Source: UBA668 sp043740085 (GTDB taxonomy: Bacteria > Actinomycetota > Acidimicrobiia > Acidimicrobiales > Ilumatobacteraceae). Taken from it: DNA of 64,000 bases. The stretch is taken from the NCBI GenBank assembly GCA_043740085.1, contig JAYUCY010000042.1, positions 1 to 64,000 of the forward strand, given 5' to 3'. The position numbers and the translations under genes are program-made. Below are positions 51,431 through 60,465 of the stretch, one piece after another (positions within the stretch are counted from its first letter, which is position 1; every line of letters starts with the position of its first letter). The notes below the pieces were generated by a model, which was not told the origin of the DNA, did no database searches, and saw only the letters and a list, made by a program, of their open reading frames with translations.

Positions 51431-52258
51431 TTAGCTGTTGCGGAGTCGACGAACTGCCAGCGGAGCAAGAACGGCAGTGAGAGCCAGCGACCACGCAATG
51501 GAACCCCAGACATAGTCCATCGGTTCGGTGCCCAACATCAGCGCACGCACACCCCGCACGGTGATGCTGAGCGGTTGCCGCTCTGCCCACCACCGCAACC
51601 AGTCCGGCATCGTGGCCGTCGGTACGAATGCATTGGAGGCAAAGGTCAACGGAGCCAGGATCGGGAAGGCTGCGGCCTGCGCCGCTTCACCGTTGGCGAC
51701 CGACAGACCGATCAGAGCAAAGAGCCAACTGATGGCAAACCCGAATAGCACCATCAGCGCAACACCGGCGGCGACCTTGAAAGGGTTGGTGTGCGTGTTG
51801 AAACCGACAAGGAAGCCAACGAACAACATCATCGTGACGATGAAGACATTGCGAGTGGTATCGGCCAGCACTCGCCCACCAAGAACTGCTGAGCGGCTCA
51901 TCGGCAGCGATTTCAGTCGTTCCAACAAACCCTTGTTCTTGTCCTCCGCCAAGCCGACAGCGGTGTTGATCGCCCCAAACGTGACCGTTTGCACGAAGAT
52001 GCCCGGCATCAGGTAGTCGACATAGGGCAGGCCAGCTGCGCCGCTGGGGATAGCGCCGCCGAACACATAGCGGAACATGAACACGAAAATCAGCGGCTGC
52101 ACCAACGCAAAGACGAGCAGAGAAGGAACTCGCCGCAGCACGGTGAGGTTGCGCCACACCATCGCGCTCGTATCGCGCGCGGCCCAGAGCAGACCGTCGC
52201 CGGCATTGGCGGCAATGTTGGATGTTGTCGGCTGCACAGGCGTGGGCGTAGTGCTCAT
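51431..52258 (-). CDS. ABC-2 type permease (DrrB-like)
   Basis: A 275-residue protein with six membrane helices and the ABC2 signature LTFASNAFVPTATMPDWLRW before the last helix, as in daunorubicin-type exporters. Its ATG overlaps the stop of the ATPase gene by 4 bases. Substrate unknown. Confidence 0.87.
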   Translation of the reverse strand: MSTTPTPVQPTTSNIAANAGDGLLWAARDTSAMVWRNLTVLRRVPSLLVFALVQPLIFVFMFRYVFGGAIPSGAAGLPYVDYLMPGIFVQTVTFGAINTAVGLAEDKNKGLLERLKSLPMSRSAVLGGRVLADTTRNVFIVTMMLFVGFLVGFNTHTNPFKVAAGVALMVLFGFAISWLFALIGLSVANGEAAQAAAFPILAPLTFASNAFVPTATMPDWLRWWAERQPLSITVRGVRALMLGTEPMDYVWGSIAWSLALTAVLAPLAVRRLRNS

Positions 52259-53184
52259 GAGTTGACTCCACTGTTGCCCGTGAGCGTCAGAAAGACGTCG
52301 TCAAGCGTGGGTTCGCGCAGCGCAACGTTCACTGGCGTGATGTTGGCCGCCGCCAGCTGGTTCAGCGCATCTCGAAGTGTGACGGCGCCTTGTGACATCA
52401 CGAGGCGGACCACCGTTCCAGCCGAAGTGGTGCCGCCCAGCAGGCTGGCTGCGCTGTTGGCAATCGCTGCGTCGGCAAGCTCGAACTCAATCACCGTGTC
52501 ACCAAGGCGAGCTTTCAGTTGGATCGCGGTTCCCTCCGCAGCGATCAGACCCTTGTCGATCACGACGATGTTGTCGGCCAGCCGGTCGGCTTCCTCCAGG
52601 TACTGCGTGGTCAACAACACGGTCGTGCCATCCGAGACCAGCGTCTCGATAACCGCCCAGAGGTCCAGCCGACTCGCCGGGTCCAACCCCGTGGTCGGTT
52701 CGTCGAGAAACAGCACCGGCGGATGAGTCACCAACGCGGCCCCTAGGTCGAGCCGGCGACGCATACCGCCCGAGTACGTGCGTACCGGCCTGTCTGCGGC
52801 CTCCGTGAGGTGGAACTGGTCAAGCAACTCGGCTGCCCGCTGACGGGCGGCGGCCTTGCCAATGTGCGTGAGGCGGCCGACGAGGACCAGGTTCTCGCGG
52901 CCGGTCAGGTTCTCATCGACAGCGGCGTACTGCCCGGCCAGACCGATGTTGCGCCGAACCGCCTGGGGTTCCTCCAGCACATCAAACCCGTTCACCACAC
53001 CCCTGCCGCTGGTGGGTTTCAATACCGTCGTGAGCATGCGGACGATGGTCGTCTTGCCCGCGCCATTCGCGCCCAGCAACCCGAGCACCGTGCCGCGGGG
53101 TACGGCGAGCGAGATCTGATCAACGGCGACCACATCATCGAACGTCTTGCGGAGCCGGTCCGCCAGGATTGCTGTCTCGGTCAT
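52255..53184 (-). CDS. ABC transporter ATPase (DrrA-like)
   Basis: A 309-residue ATP-binding subunit: Walker A GANGAGKTT, signature YSGGMRRRLDLGAAL, Walker B VLFLDEPTTGLD, then a C-terminal extension (about 225-309) as in DrrA proteins. With the overlapping permease it forms a two-gene exporter of hydrophobic compounds. Confidence 0.92.
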   Translation of the reverse strand: MTETAILADRLRKTFDDVVAVDQISLAVPRGTVLGLLGANGAGKTTIVRMLTTVLKPTSGRGVVNGFDVLEEPQAVRRNIGLAGQYAAVDENLTGRENLVLVGRLTHIGKAAARQRAAELLDQFHLTEAADRPVRTYSGGMRRRLDLGAALVTHPPVLFLDEPTTGLDPASRLDLWAVIETLVSDGTTVLLTTQYLEEADRLADNIVVIDKGLIAAEGTAIQLKARLGDTVIEFELADAAIANSAASLLGGTTSAGTVVRLVMSQGAVTLRDALNQLAAANITPVNVALREPTLDDVFLTLTGNSGVNS

Positions 53185-53195
53185 AACCGTTGACT

Positions 53196-53598
53196 CTATG
53201 AGGCCTCGAATGTCAGAGACGTGTGCCGCCGAATGGACGCCGAGTGAATCGCATCGCTCATCAGGATCGGTCGGTGATTGGTCGTTACGTAGGCGAGCTC
53301 ACCACGGCACTTTCGCCAGGCAATGGCCCGCATCACTCCCAAGACCAGCGGAATGAGCGCCACCATGACGAGGCGGGGCAGGCGACTTCCGAACGCGCAT
53401 ACGGCTATGGCTGCCGCAATCGCAGCGAACCGCTCGGGAGCCAGACGACGCACAACACGAAATTGCAACTCAGTAGACCGCCACCGAGAACACGACCGCC
53501 ACCGAGAGCACCAACGGTCGTCGACCGAAAGGTGGCCCTCTGGCTGCGGTCGCGTGGCGCACTGCCTCTTTCGGAGGTTCAACCTCGACGTTGCTCAC
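53196..53598 (-). pseudogene. Small membrane protein downstream of the HisD-like gene, apparently frameshifted
   Basis: A GTG at 53598 overlaps the HisD-like stop (GTGA) and opens a 42-residue frame ending in a hydrophobic stretch (PLVLSVAVVFSVAVY) before TGA. A second frame, shifted by one base, continues with VVRRLAPERFAAIAAAIAV, a helix (LVMVALIPLVLGVMRAI) and a polar tail to 53196. Together they look like one 130-residue two-helix membrane protein with a frameshift. Either a real mutation or a base error could explain it. No family recognised. Confidence 0.4.
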
Positions 53599-54920
53599 GC
53601 ACTGCGTCGCTGCTGAGCTGCGTTCGCGTGCGCGGGAAACCCTTCGTGCGCGCTCATCGCCAGAATCGTCGGTGTCATCCGTTGCAGCGCAGCCGCGTCC
53701 GCACGAGCGATAGCGGTGCGCTTGAGGAACGTGTCGGCGGTGATGCCACTACTGACGTGCGCGAAGCCACCGGTGGGCAGGCTGGCTGGGCAGCCGATGA
53801 CGAAGTTGCCGGCGCTGAACAGGGTGTGCTGGCCAATGAGGATCTCGCCAGCGTTACACAGCTGGTCGAGAAGCTCGGCTTCAGCATCCGCTGCGACGGC
53901 AACCTGCAGGTGCTCGGGCGCCCACCGGTTGGCCACTTCGGCAGCCTCGCCCAGGTCACCCACGAAAACGCACCCGCCGTTGATGCCCAACGCAGCGCGA
54001 GCGGCTTCGGCTCGCGCTGGCGGAAGGGTCGCCAGCTGACGTTCAAGTTCTAACTCGATGGCGTCGGCCAAGCCGGCGGAGGGCGTGATCAGCACCACTG
54101 CGCTGTCATTTCCATGCTCGGCCTCGTTCAACAGGTCGGCGGCGGCCAGTCGCGGTTCGGCGCTGTCGTCTGCAATCACCATGCTCTCGGTGGGCCCGAG
54201 GATCATCATCGTCGCCACGCCGTAGCGCTGCATTTCCACCTGCGCGCAGGCGACTGGCGGGCTGCCAGGGCCGACTATCTTGCGCACCTTGGGGATCGTC
54301 TCCGTGCCGAAGCCAAGGGCGGCCACGCCGGCGGGGCCGTTGACGCGGAAGACCTCCGTGATCCCCAGCTTGCGACACACCACCAACACGGCGGGGTCGA
54401 TGCGGCCACTGCCGTCGGGCATCGGCGGCACAACCAGCGCGAGCGTGGCCACACCGGCGACGGTTGCTGGCACTGCGAGCTGATAGGCGACGCTGGGGTA
54501 GCTGGCTTTGCCGCTGGGCACGAAGAGCCCGGCACTCGTGATGGGCGTGATCTTCTCGCCGACGGTGAGACCGGGCTCGCTCTCGAAGCTCCAATCGAGC
54601 GTGCGCGCCATCAGCTGTTCGTTGAATGCACGCAGGTGCGCGATGGCGTCGTCGATCGCGGTGTCCACGTCGGCCCCGACAGTCGCCTCGGCGAGCTCGT
54701 CGGGTGTTGCCCTCAACTGGTGCGGCTCCACCGTCACCCTGTCGAAGTCGCGCAGCGCGCGACACACGGCCTCGTCACCGTGGGCGCGAACATCGTCGAT
54801 GATTCGCCCGATGGCCACTTTCAAGTCGGCGTCGAAGATGGCGGTCAGCCCGCGCTCGCACAACGCCGTTCGTTCGGCCCCGCTCATCAGCGCCCAGGTC
54901 ATCCGTCGCATCACCGGCAT
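53595..54920 (-). CDS. HisD-family zinc/NAD dehydrogenase, possibly not histidinol dehydrogenase
   Basis: A 441-residue HisD-family protein from the ATG at 54920. The catalytic WAPEHLQV motif (Glu-His) and the C-terminal HEGFPAHANAA motif (Glu, His ligand) are present. At the other zinc-site positions it differs: the usual QAEHD is EAEHG (Gln to Glu) and the usual SAGDY is SAGNF (Asp to Asn). GPGNxYVxxAK is GPGSPPVACAQ. These changes suggest a paralogue acting on another amino or hydroxy substrate. No his genes are adjacent; it follows an amidase gene. Confidence 0.75.
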   Translation of the reverse strand: MPVMRRMTWALMSGAERTALCERGLTAIFDADLKVAIGRIIDDVRAHGDEAVCRALRDFDRVTVEPHQLRATPDELAEATVGADVDTAIDDAIAHLRAFNEQLMARTLDWSFESEPGLTVGEKITPITSAGLFVPSGKASYPSVAYQLAVPATVAGVATLALVVPPMPDGSGRIDPAVLVVCRKLGITEVFRVNGPAGVAALGFGTETIPKVRKIVGPGSPPVACAQVEMQRYGVATMMILGPTESMVIADDSAEPRLAAADLLNEAEHGNDSAVVLITPSAGLADAIELELERQLATLPPARAEAARAALGINGGCVFVGDLGEAAEVANRWAPEHLQVAVAADAEAELLDQLCNAGEILIGQHTLFSAGNFVIGCPASLPTGGFAHVSSGITADTFLKRTAIARADAAALQRMTPTILAMSAHEGFPAHANAAQQRRSA

Positions 54921-54970
54921 GGTCGATGACGCTACCGGCCCCAGATGTGCCCCACCTGAACCACTTCCCG

Positions 54971-55023
54971 CCGTCTGGTCGTACCGATCCCACAATGGCT
55001 GTGGGATCGGTACGACCAGACGG
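54971..55023 (-). terminator. 24-bp perfect hairpin after the amidase gene
   Basis: The arms 54971-54994 and 55000-55023 are perfectly complementary with a five-base loop ATGGC. It begins one base after the amidase stop (minus strand) and about 50 bases before the HisD-like start. It is far longer than needed for a terminator and has no T-tract, so another role such as RNA processing or a mobile-element end is possible. Confidence 0.75.
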
Positions 55024-55024
55024 G

Positions 55025-56467
55025 CTAAGGGGGCGGGCGTTTGTGGAACCAGGGGTCGGCTTGTTCCAGCTGGGCTGCGAGCTGAAGCAGCAGCAGGTCG
55101 TCGCCGGCGCGCGCCATGAAGTGCGTCCCAATGGGCAGGCTGGCGGCGTTCCACCACAGCGGCACCGACATCGCTGGCTGGCCGGTGCCATTGGCGAGCG
55201 CGGTGAATGGTGAGTACGGCAGCACGTGGTTGAGCCGGTAGTCGAGAAAGTCGACCCAGCCATCCGCGCGGTCGCTGGCCATGCAGCCGATCTTGGCCGG
55301 TGGCTCGGCCAACGTCGCCGTCAGCAATACGTCGTACTCGCCAAGCCAACGGGCCATCTCGCGGCCGACTGCGTGGACGACATCTATCGCCTCGATGTAG
55401 TCGGCGCCCGACAGGGTTACCCCCAGCTCGCAGGCCAGGCGGGTGACACGTTCGAGATCATCGTCCGCCGGCGGACGACCGAGCGACGCGATGCGCGACC
55501 GCACTGTCAGCTGCGTGCCACAAGCCACGATGTTGGCCCACGCATGTGCGAATCGTCGGATGTCGATAGTCGGCTCGGCTGGCACGAGGTGGTGGCCCAA
55601 CGACTCGCACAGCGCTGCGGTGTGCTGCACCGCGGCAGCGCAGTCGGGATGGATCTCGTCGCCAGTGAACGAGCGAGTGCTGACGGCGATTCGCAGCGGG
55701 CGAGGCGGGCGCGTGATCGCTTCCATGAATGTGCCGGCCGTTGCGGGCGCGTAGTACGGCGCACCGACGTCAGGGCCAATCGTCGCGTCGAGCAGTGCCG
55801 ATGTGTCGCGCACGGAGCGGGTGAGGAAGCCCTCGATCGCCATGCCTGCCCAACCCTCTCCTGCGGCCGGACCGTCGGGCAGCATCGCACGCGTCGGCTT
55901 CACGCCGAACAGACCACAGGACGACGCGGGGATACGCACCGACCCGCCACCGTCACTGCCGTGTGCCATCGGCACGACTCCAGCTGCGATCGCAGCCGCG
56001 GAGCCGCCACTGGAACCACCAGCAACATGGTCCGGATTCCACGGATTGCGTGTTGGTCGGCCGTAGACCTTCGCCTCGGTGGTGACGCCGATGCCGAACT
56101 CGGGGCTGGTGGCGCGAGCAAAGGTGCCGAGACCAGTCGCCCGCAGTCGCACGAACAGCTCGCTGTCGTATTCGTAGCGGTAGCCCACGTAGAGCTGCGA
56201 GCCCATCGACGTTGGGAAGTCGATGGCCTCGCCACCGAGATCCTTCAGCAGGAACGGAACCCCGGTGAACGGTCCGTCCGGTAGACCCGCGGCGATCGCG
56301 GCGCGGGCAACATCCTTCTGCACCAGCACGACCGCGGCAATCGTCGCGTCGGTCGCGTCGGTCCGGTCCAGCGCGGCGTCCAACAGTTCGTCGGCGGTCA
56401 CCTCGCCGGCCCGAACCAGCGCCGCCAAACCCAACCCGTCGTACCCCACGTACTCGTCAAACCGCAT
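55025..56467 (-). CDS. Amidase signature-family hydrolase
   Basis: A 480-residue enzyme with the Ser-cisSer-Lys triad: Lys in VPFLLKDLGG, the Gly/Ser-rich GGSSGGSAAAIAAG and nucleophile region SDGGGSVRIPASSCGLFG. It hydrolyses an amide whose identity is not readable; it lacks GatA context. It ends at the long hairpin. Confidence 0.9.
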   Translation of the reverse strand: MRFDEYVGYDGLGLAALVRAGEVTADELLDAALDRTDATDATIAAVVLVQKDVARAAIAAGLPDGPFTGVPFLLKDLGGEAIDFPTSMGSQLYVGYRYEYDSELFVRLRATGLGTFARATSPEFGIGVTTEAKVYGRPTRNPWNPDHVAGGSSGGSAAAIAAGVVPMAHGSDGGGSVRIPASSCGLFGVKPTRAMLPDGPAAGEGWAGMAIEGFLTRSVRDTSALLDATIGPDVGAPYYAPATAGTFMEAITRPPRPLRIAVSTRSFTGDEIHPDCAAAVQHTAALCESLGHHLVPAEPTIDIRRFAHAWANIVACGTQLTVRSRIASLGRPPADDDLERVTRLACELGVTLSGADYIEAIDVVHAVGREMARWLGEYDVLLTATLAEPPAKIGCMASDRADGWVDFLDYRLNHVLPYSPFTALANGTGQPAMSVPLWWNAASLPIGTHFMARAGDDLLLLQLAAQLEQADPWFHKRPPP

Positions 56468-56573
56468 CGCCGGAGCGTACGTGTCGCGCCCCTGGCCGCA
56501 TCACAACCCACATCACACGGAGGATCAGGCCGCGACGGGAACGCAAGAAACGGGGGCGAGCGAGCGCGAGCGG

Positions 56574-56607
56574 TAGGCTCTCGACACGTTCCCTTCACTC
56601 GCAGGAG
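56574..56607 (+). promoter_or_regulatory. purA promoter -10 and ribosome binding site
   Basis: TAGGCT at 56574-56579 is a good actinobacterial -10, and AGGAG at 56603-56607 lies eight bases before the purA ATG. The pair fixes the start of purA. Confidence 0.55.
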
Positions 56608-56615
56608 CGTTTGCC

Positions 56616-57839
56616 ATGCCCGTCACAGTTGTCGTTGGTGCCCAATGGGGCGACGAAGGCAAGGCCAAGGTCATCGACCTGTTGGCCGCCGAGCACACCC
56701 ACGTCGTTCGCTATCAGGGTGGCCACAACGCCGGGCACACGGTGGTCGTTGGCACCGAGCGTTACGCGCTGCAACTCATCCCCAGTGGGGTGCTCTACCC
56801 GCACATCATTCCGGTCATCGGTAATGGCGTTGTGGTCGATCTGCCGACGTTGTTCAAGGAGATCGACACGCTGCAGAGTCGCGACATCGACTGCTCGAAG
56901 TTGAAGGTCAGTAGCCAGTGCCACCTCATCTTCCCGTGGCATCAGTCGCTCGACGCGCTGTACGAACAGGGTCGCGGGGACGACCGTATTGGAACCACAC
57001 TCAAGGGCATCGGCCCGGCCTACGCCGACAAGGCGCGACGCATCGGCATCCGCGCCGGCGAGGTACTGGACCCGGCCGCGTTCGCGAATTCGGTGAAGGT
57101 GCAAACCGTCGCGCACAACAGCGAGATCACTGCACTGGGCGGCGACGAACTGGACGTCGATGCGATCGTGGCGCAGTTCAGCGAACTGGGCGCACGCCTG
57201 GCGCCGTTCGTGTGCGACACGGTGGAGATGCTGCACGAGTCGCTGGACCGCGACGATGCACTGCTGCTGGAAGGCGCACAGGCCACCTTCCTCGACCTCG
57301 ATCACGGCACCTATCCGTTCGTCACCTCGTCGAACCCCACAGCGGGTGGCGCATGTGTCGGCACTGGCATCGGGCCCCGCTATCTCGACCGCATCGTCGG
57401 CATCACCAAGGCGTACTGCACGCGAGTGGGCAGCGGCCCGTTTCCGACGGAACTGCTCGACGAACTGGGCGACAAGCTGGTGGAGATTGGCCGTGAGTTC
57501 GGCACCGTCACCGGCCGTCGCCGTCGCTGCGGATGGCTGGACCTGGTGATGCTGCGTAAGGCCGTTCGCATCAACAGTTTCACCGAGCTGGCACTGACCA
57601 AGCTGGACGTGCTGGACACGTTCGACGAGGTGAAGGTGTGCACCGAGTACGACGCTGATGGCCAGCCCGTCTACGCCGTGCTGCCCGGCTGGCTCACCGA
57701 CATCAGTGCTGTCACCACGTTGGAGGGTTTGCCCGAGAAGGCGAAGGCCCTCGTAGACCTGGTGGAGAAGGAAGTGGGCGTGCCGATTCGCATCGTCGGA
57801 ACCGGCGCCGAGCGCCACAGCTACGTGGTCTGGCAATGA
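56616..57839 (+). CDS. purA: Adenylosuccinate synthase
   Basis: A 407-residue PurA: GAQWGDEGKAKVIDLLAAE (P-loop; usual GKGK is GKAK), YQGGHNAGHTVV, GIGPAYADKARRIGIRAG, SSNPTAGGACVGTGIGP and VTGRRRRCGWLDLV. It makes adenylosuccinate from IMP, aspartate and GTP in AMP synthesis. It overlaps purB by ATGA. Confidence 0.96.
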   Translation: MPVTVVVGAQWGDEGKAKVIDLLAAEHTHVVRYQGGHNAGHTVVVGTERYALQLIPSGVLYPHIIPVIGNGVVVDLPTLFKEIDTLQSRDIDCSKLKVSSQCHLIFPWHQSLDALYEQGRGDDRIGTTLKGIGPAYADKARRIGIRAGEVLDPAAFANSVKVQTVAHNSEITALGGDELDVDAIVAQFSELGARLAPFVCDTVEMLHESLDRDDALLLEGAQATFLDLDHGTYPFVTSSNPTAGGACVGTGIGPRYLDRIVGITKAYCTRVGSGPFPTELLDELGDKLVEIGREFGTVTGRRRRCGWLDLVMLRKAVRINSFTELALTKLDVLDTFDEVKVCTEYDADGQPVYAVLPGWLTDISAVTTLEGLPEKAKALVDLVEKEVGVPIRIVGTGAERHSYVVWQ

Positions 57840-59149
57840 TCCCCCGCTACACGATGCCGGAGATGGCCAACGTCTTCAGCGACGTTGCCCGCTTCGACCG
57901 CTACCTCGAAATCGAACTCCTGGCGACCGAGGCACACGTCGCGCTGGGCGTGGTACCCGCAGCCGACGCTGCCGAGTGTCGTGCAAACGCTCCTACGGTC
58001 GACGATGCGTTCGTGCAAGCGGTCAGCAATCGCGAAGCCATCACCGACCACGACGTCGCTGCATTTGTCGATGTCGTGCAGGCAGCCATCGGCACACCTG
58101 CGGGCGCCTGGATTCACTACGGCCTCACTAGCAGCGACGTCGTTGATACCGCGTGGTGTTGGATGATGCGCGACGCGTGCGACCAGTTGCTGGCCGCCGC
58201 CAACGAGCTGCTGCGCACGCTGGTGCAGATGGCGCGCGAACACCGTGAGACCGTAATGATCGGCCGCACCCACGGCATCCACGCCGAGCCCACCACCTTT
58301 GGGGCGAAAATCGCGCTGTGGGCGCTACAGGTTGACCGCGATCGCGTGCGACTGCGCGCCGCCCGCGACTCCGTGGCCGTGTGCAAGCTCAGCGGCGCTG
58401 TCGGCACGTACAGCAACATCGACCCGTCGATCGAACGGCATGTCGCCGATGCACTCGGGCTGACGGCCGTCCCCGCAACACAGGTGATCGCCCGCGACCG
58501 CCATGCCGAGTTTCTGTACGCCTGCGCCACTGTCGGCGCAACGATGGAGCTGATTGCCGTCGAGCTGCGCCACTTGCAGCGCACCGAAGTGCGCGAGGTG
58601 CAGGAAGGTTTCAAGCCGGGCCAGAAGGGCTCCAGTGCGATGCCGCACAAGCGCAACCCGATTGCCGCCGAAACCATCACCGGGCTATCGCGCGTGCTGC
58701 GCGGCAACCTGCAGGCCGGCTTGCAAGACGTGGCCCTATGGCACGAACGCGACATCTCCCACAGCTCCGTCGAGCGCATCGTGCTGCCCGACAGCGCCAT
58801 GCTGGCGTATTACGTGATGCGCCGCATGAACCGACTGCTGCAGGGCTTGCAGGTATTCCCCGCTCTCATGCAGACCAACCTGGATGCCAGCTTCGGTTTG
58901 GTGTTCAGCCAGCCGGTACTGCTCGGGCTGGTGCAGGCCGGCCTGACCCGCGACGAGGCGTACCGCATCGTGCAAGAGAACGCCGGACGAGCATGGGACG
59001 AGAGCCGCTCGTTCCGCGAACTGCTCGACGCCGACCCGCGGGTCACCGTCTCGCCGAGTGTGCTGGACGACGCGTTCGACCTACATCGTTCGGTGCAGCA
59101 CGCGGGCCGCGGTGTCGATGCGCTGGACGAGCTCGCCGTCGATCGGTAA
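57836..59149 (+). CDS. purB: Adenylosuccinate lyase
   Basis: A 437-residue fumarase-superfamily lyase with GRTHGIHAEPTTFG (catalytic His) and the signature loop KGSSAMPHKRNPIAAE. It acts in two steps of purine synthesis, including the step after PurA. Translationally coupled to purA. Confidence 0.96.
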   Translation: MIPRYTMPEMANVFSDVARFDRYLEIELLATEAHVALGVVPAADAAECRANAPTVDDAFVQAVSNREAITDHDVAAFVDVVQAAIGTPAGAWIHYGLTSSDVVDTAWCWMMRDACDQLLAAANELLRTLVQMAREHRETVMIGRTHGIHAEPTTFGAKIALWALQVDRDRVRLRAARDSVAVCKLSGAVGTYSNIDPSIERHVADALGLTAVPATQVIARDRHAEFLYACATVGATMELIAVELRHLQRTEVREVQEGFKPGQKGSSAMPHKRNPIAAETITGLSRVLRGNLQAGLQDVALWHERDISHSSVERIVLPDSAMLAYYVMRRMNRLLQGLQVFPALMQTNLDASFGLVFSQPVLLGLVQAGLTRDEAYRIVQENAGRAWDESRSFRELLDADPRVTVSPSVLDDAFDLHRSVQHAGRGVDALDELAVDR

Positions 59150-59169
59150 GCCGTGAGGCCCAGCGGGTG

Positions 59170-59583
59170 TCAGGCGCTGCGGGAAATGCCAGCGGACTTG
59201 AGTACCGCCGGGTTGATGCCGACGGCACGCCACGCAGCGAGTGAGACACCCGTGCGCTCGCCGTAGGCCTTCGCGACCTTGACGAACTCGGCTTCCAGGG
59301 CGCCCATATCAACCGAGGTGCCCATAGTTGCCAGCTCGGCCTGCAGGTCAATGCGCTCCTGCACGAGACGTAGTTCTTTCACCGCATCGGCACTACCGAT
59401 TTCGCTGTCAATGGCGGCCAGCCGCTTGGCAATCGAATCAGGCGTGCGCTTGCGGCCGCGCACCGGCTTGTTGGCGCGCAACGCTTCGAGGTAGTCGCGC
59501 ACGACTCTTCCTTCGGTACGGCCTGTCGCCAAGGCCGCCTTGTGTGCATCAGACATTGGACTTTTCGGACCACGTTTTGCCAT
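59170..59583 (-). CDS. Conserved hypothetical basic protein
   Basis: A 137-residue charged protein from the ATG at 59583: an AKRGPKSPMSDAHKAALATG opening, a KPVRGRKRTPDSIAKRLAAI basic patch and a helical/coiled middle (DAVKELRLVQERIDLQAELA). The basic AT-hook-like GRKR and the helix suggest nucleic-acid binding, but no family is recognised. It is divergent from tesB with 57 bases between starts. Confidence 0.65.
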   Translation of the reverse strand: MAKRGPKSPMSDAHKAALATGRTEGRVVRDYLEALRANKPVRGRKRTPDSIAKRLAAIDSEIGSADAVKELRLVQERIDLQAELATMGTSVDMGALEAEFVKVAKAYGERTGVSLAAWRAVGINPAVLKSAGISRSA

Positions 59584-59640
59584 GGTTTTCAGCCTAGTAA
59601 CAACGCCAACTAGTCTCAACCTTTCTGGAAAGACTGGTCG

Positions 59641-60465
59641 ATGGAACTCAGCAGGCTCTTTGAACTCGAACCTCATGGGCCCGATACCTTTGTCGGAATT
59701 GGCCCGCAATATCCGTGGGGCGGCTTGTTTGGTGGACAGATCGTGGCTCAGGCATTACGCGCTGCAGCGGCAACTGTTGACGCGGAACAACAGGTGCATT
59801 CTTTGCGCGCGTACTTCATTCGTCGCGGCGACCACACCGAGCCCATTCGATTCGAGGTCGACCGTATTCGTAACGGCCGCAGCTTCTCAACTCGTCGTGT
59901 CGTTGCCCGCCAAGCCATCGGCGCAATTCTCAACCTGGAGGCGTCGTTTCACCTGCCGGAGGACACGGCCGACGTGCAGACCGTGCCGATGGACAACACC
60001 ATTCCCGGCCCCGACGAACTGGTCAGCGATGCCTGGTCGGCGGCGTTCGATCGCCGCAGCGTGCCGCGCGACCAACTGCCCGACGAGGTGCGCACGGGCA
60101 CGGGCCGCAGCTCGGCCTGGATGCGCGTCACCGCCGCGCTTGACAGCCCTGTCACTGATAACCAGTTGGTGCACCGATGCTGGTTGGCGTATATGAGCGA
60201 CGACATGCCATCCGACACCGTGCGCGCCGCACATCCCGACTTTCACGACGCGGATGGGCAGGGAAACACGTACAACGCCAGCCTCGACCACACGATTTGG
60301 TTCCATCGTCCAGTGCGCGCCGATCAGTGGCATCTTTATGACTTCAGCTGCCATGCGTTCACCGGCGCACGTGGCCTGGGAATCGGGCATGTGTTCAGCA
60401 CCGACGGCACACACGTGGCGACGGTGGCGCAAGAGGTATTGATGCGCGACGCGCGTCAGCGGTGA
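59641..60465 (+). CDS. tesB: Acyl-CoA thioesterase II (TesB-like)
   Basis: A 274-residue double-hotdog thioesterase: GLFGGQIVAQALRAAA, HSLRAYFIRRGDHTEPI, and in the second half YNASLDHTIWFHRPVRADQW. Asp in SLDHTIWFH and neighbouring residues form the usual TesB site. It releases free fatty acids from acyl-CoA. GTGA overlap with pyrE. Confidence 0.92.
   Translation: MELSRLFELEPHGPDTFVGIGPQYPWGGLFGGQIVAQALRAAAATVDAEQQVHSLRAYFIRRGDHTEPIRFEVDRIRNGRSFSTRRVVARQAIGAILNLEASFHLPEDTADVQTVPMDNTIPGPDELVSDAWSAAFDRRSVPRDQLPDEVRTGTGRSSAWMRVTAALDSPVTDNQLVHRCWLAYMSDDMPSDTVRAAHPDFHDADGQGNTYNASLDHTIWFHRPVRADQWHLYDFSCHAFTGARGLGIGHVFSTDGTHVATVAQEVLMRDARQR

Noticed and set aside
51145..51513. Minus-strand frame overlapping the end of the ferritin-like lipoprotein gene and the ABC permease end
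   Set aside because: It overlaps two well-supported genes, has no ribosome binding site and no recognisable motif.
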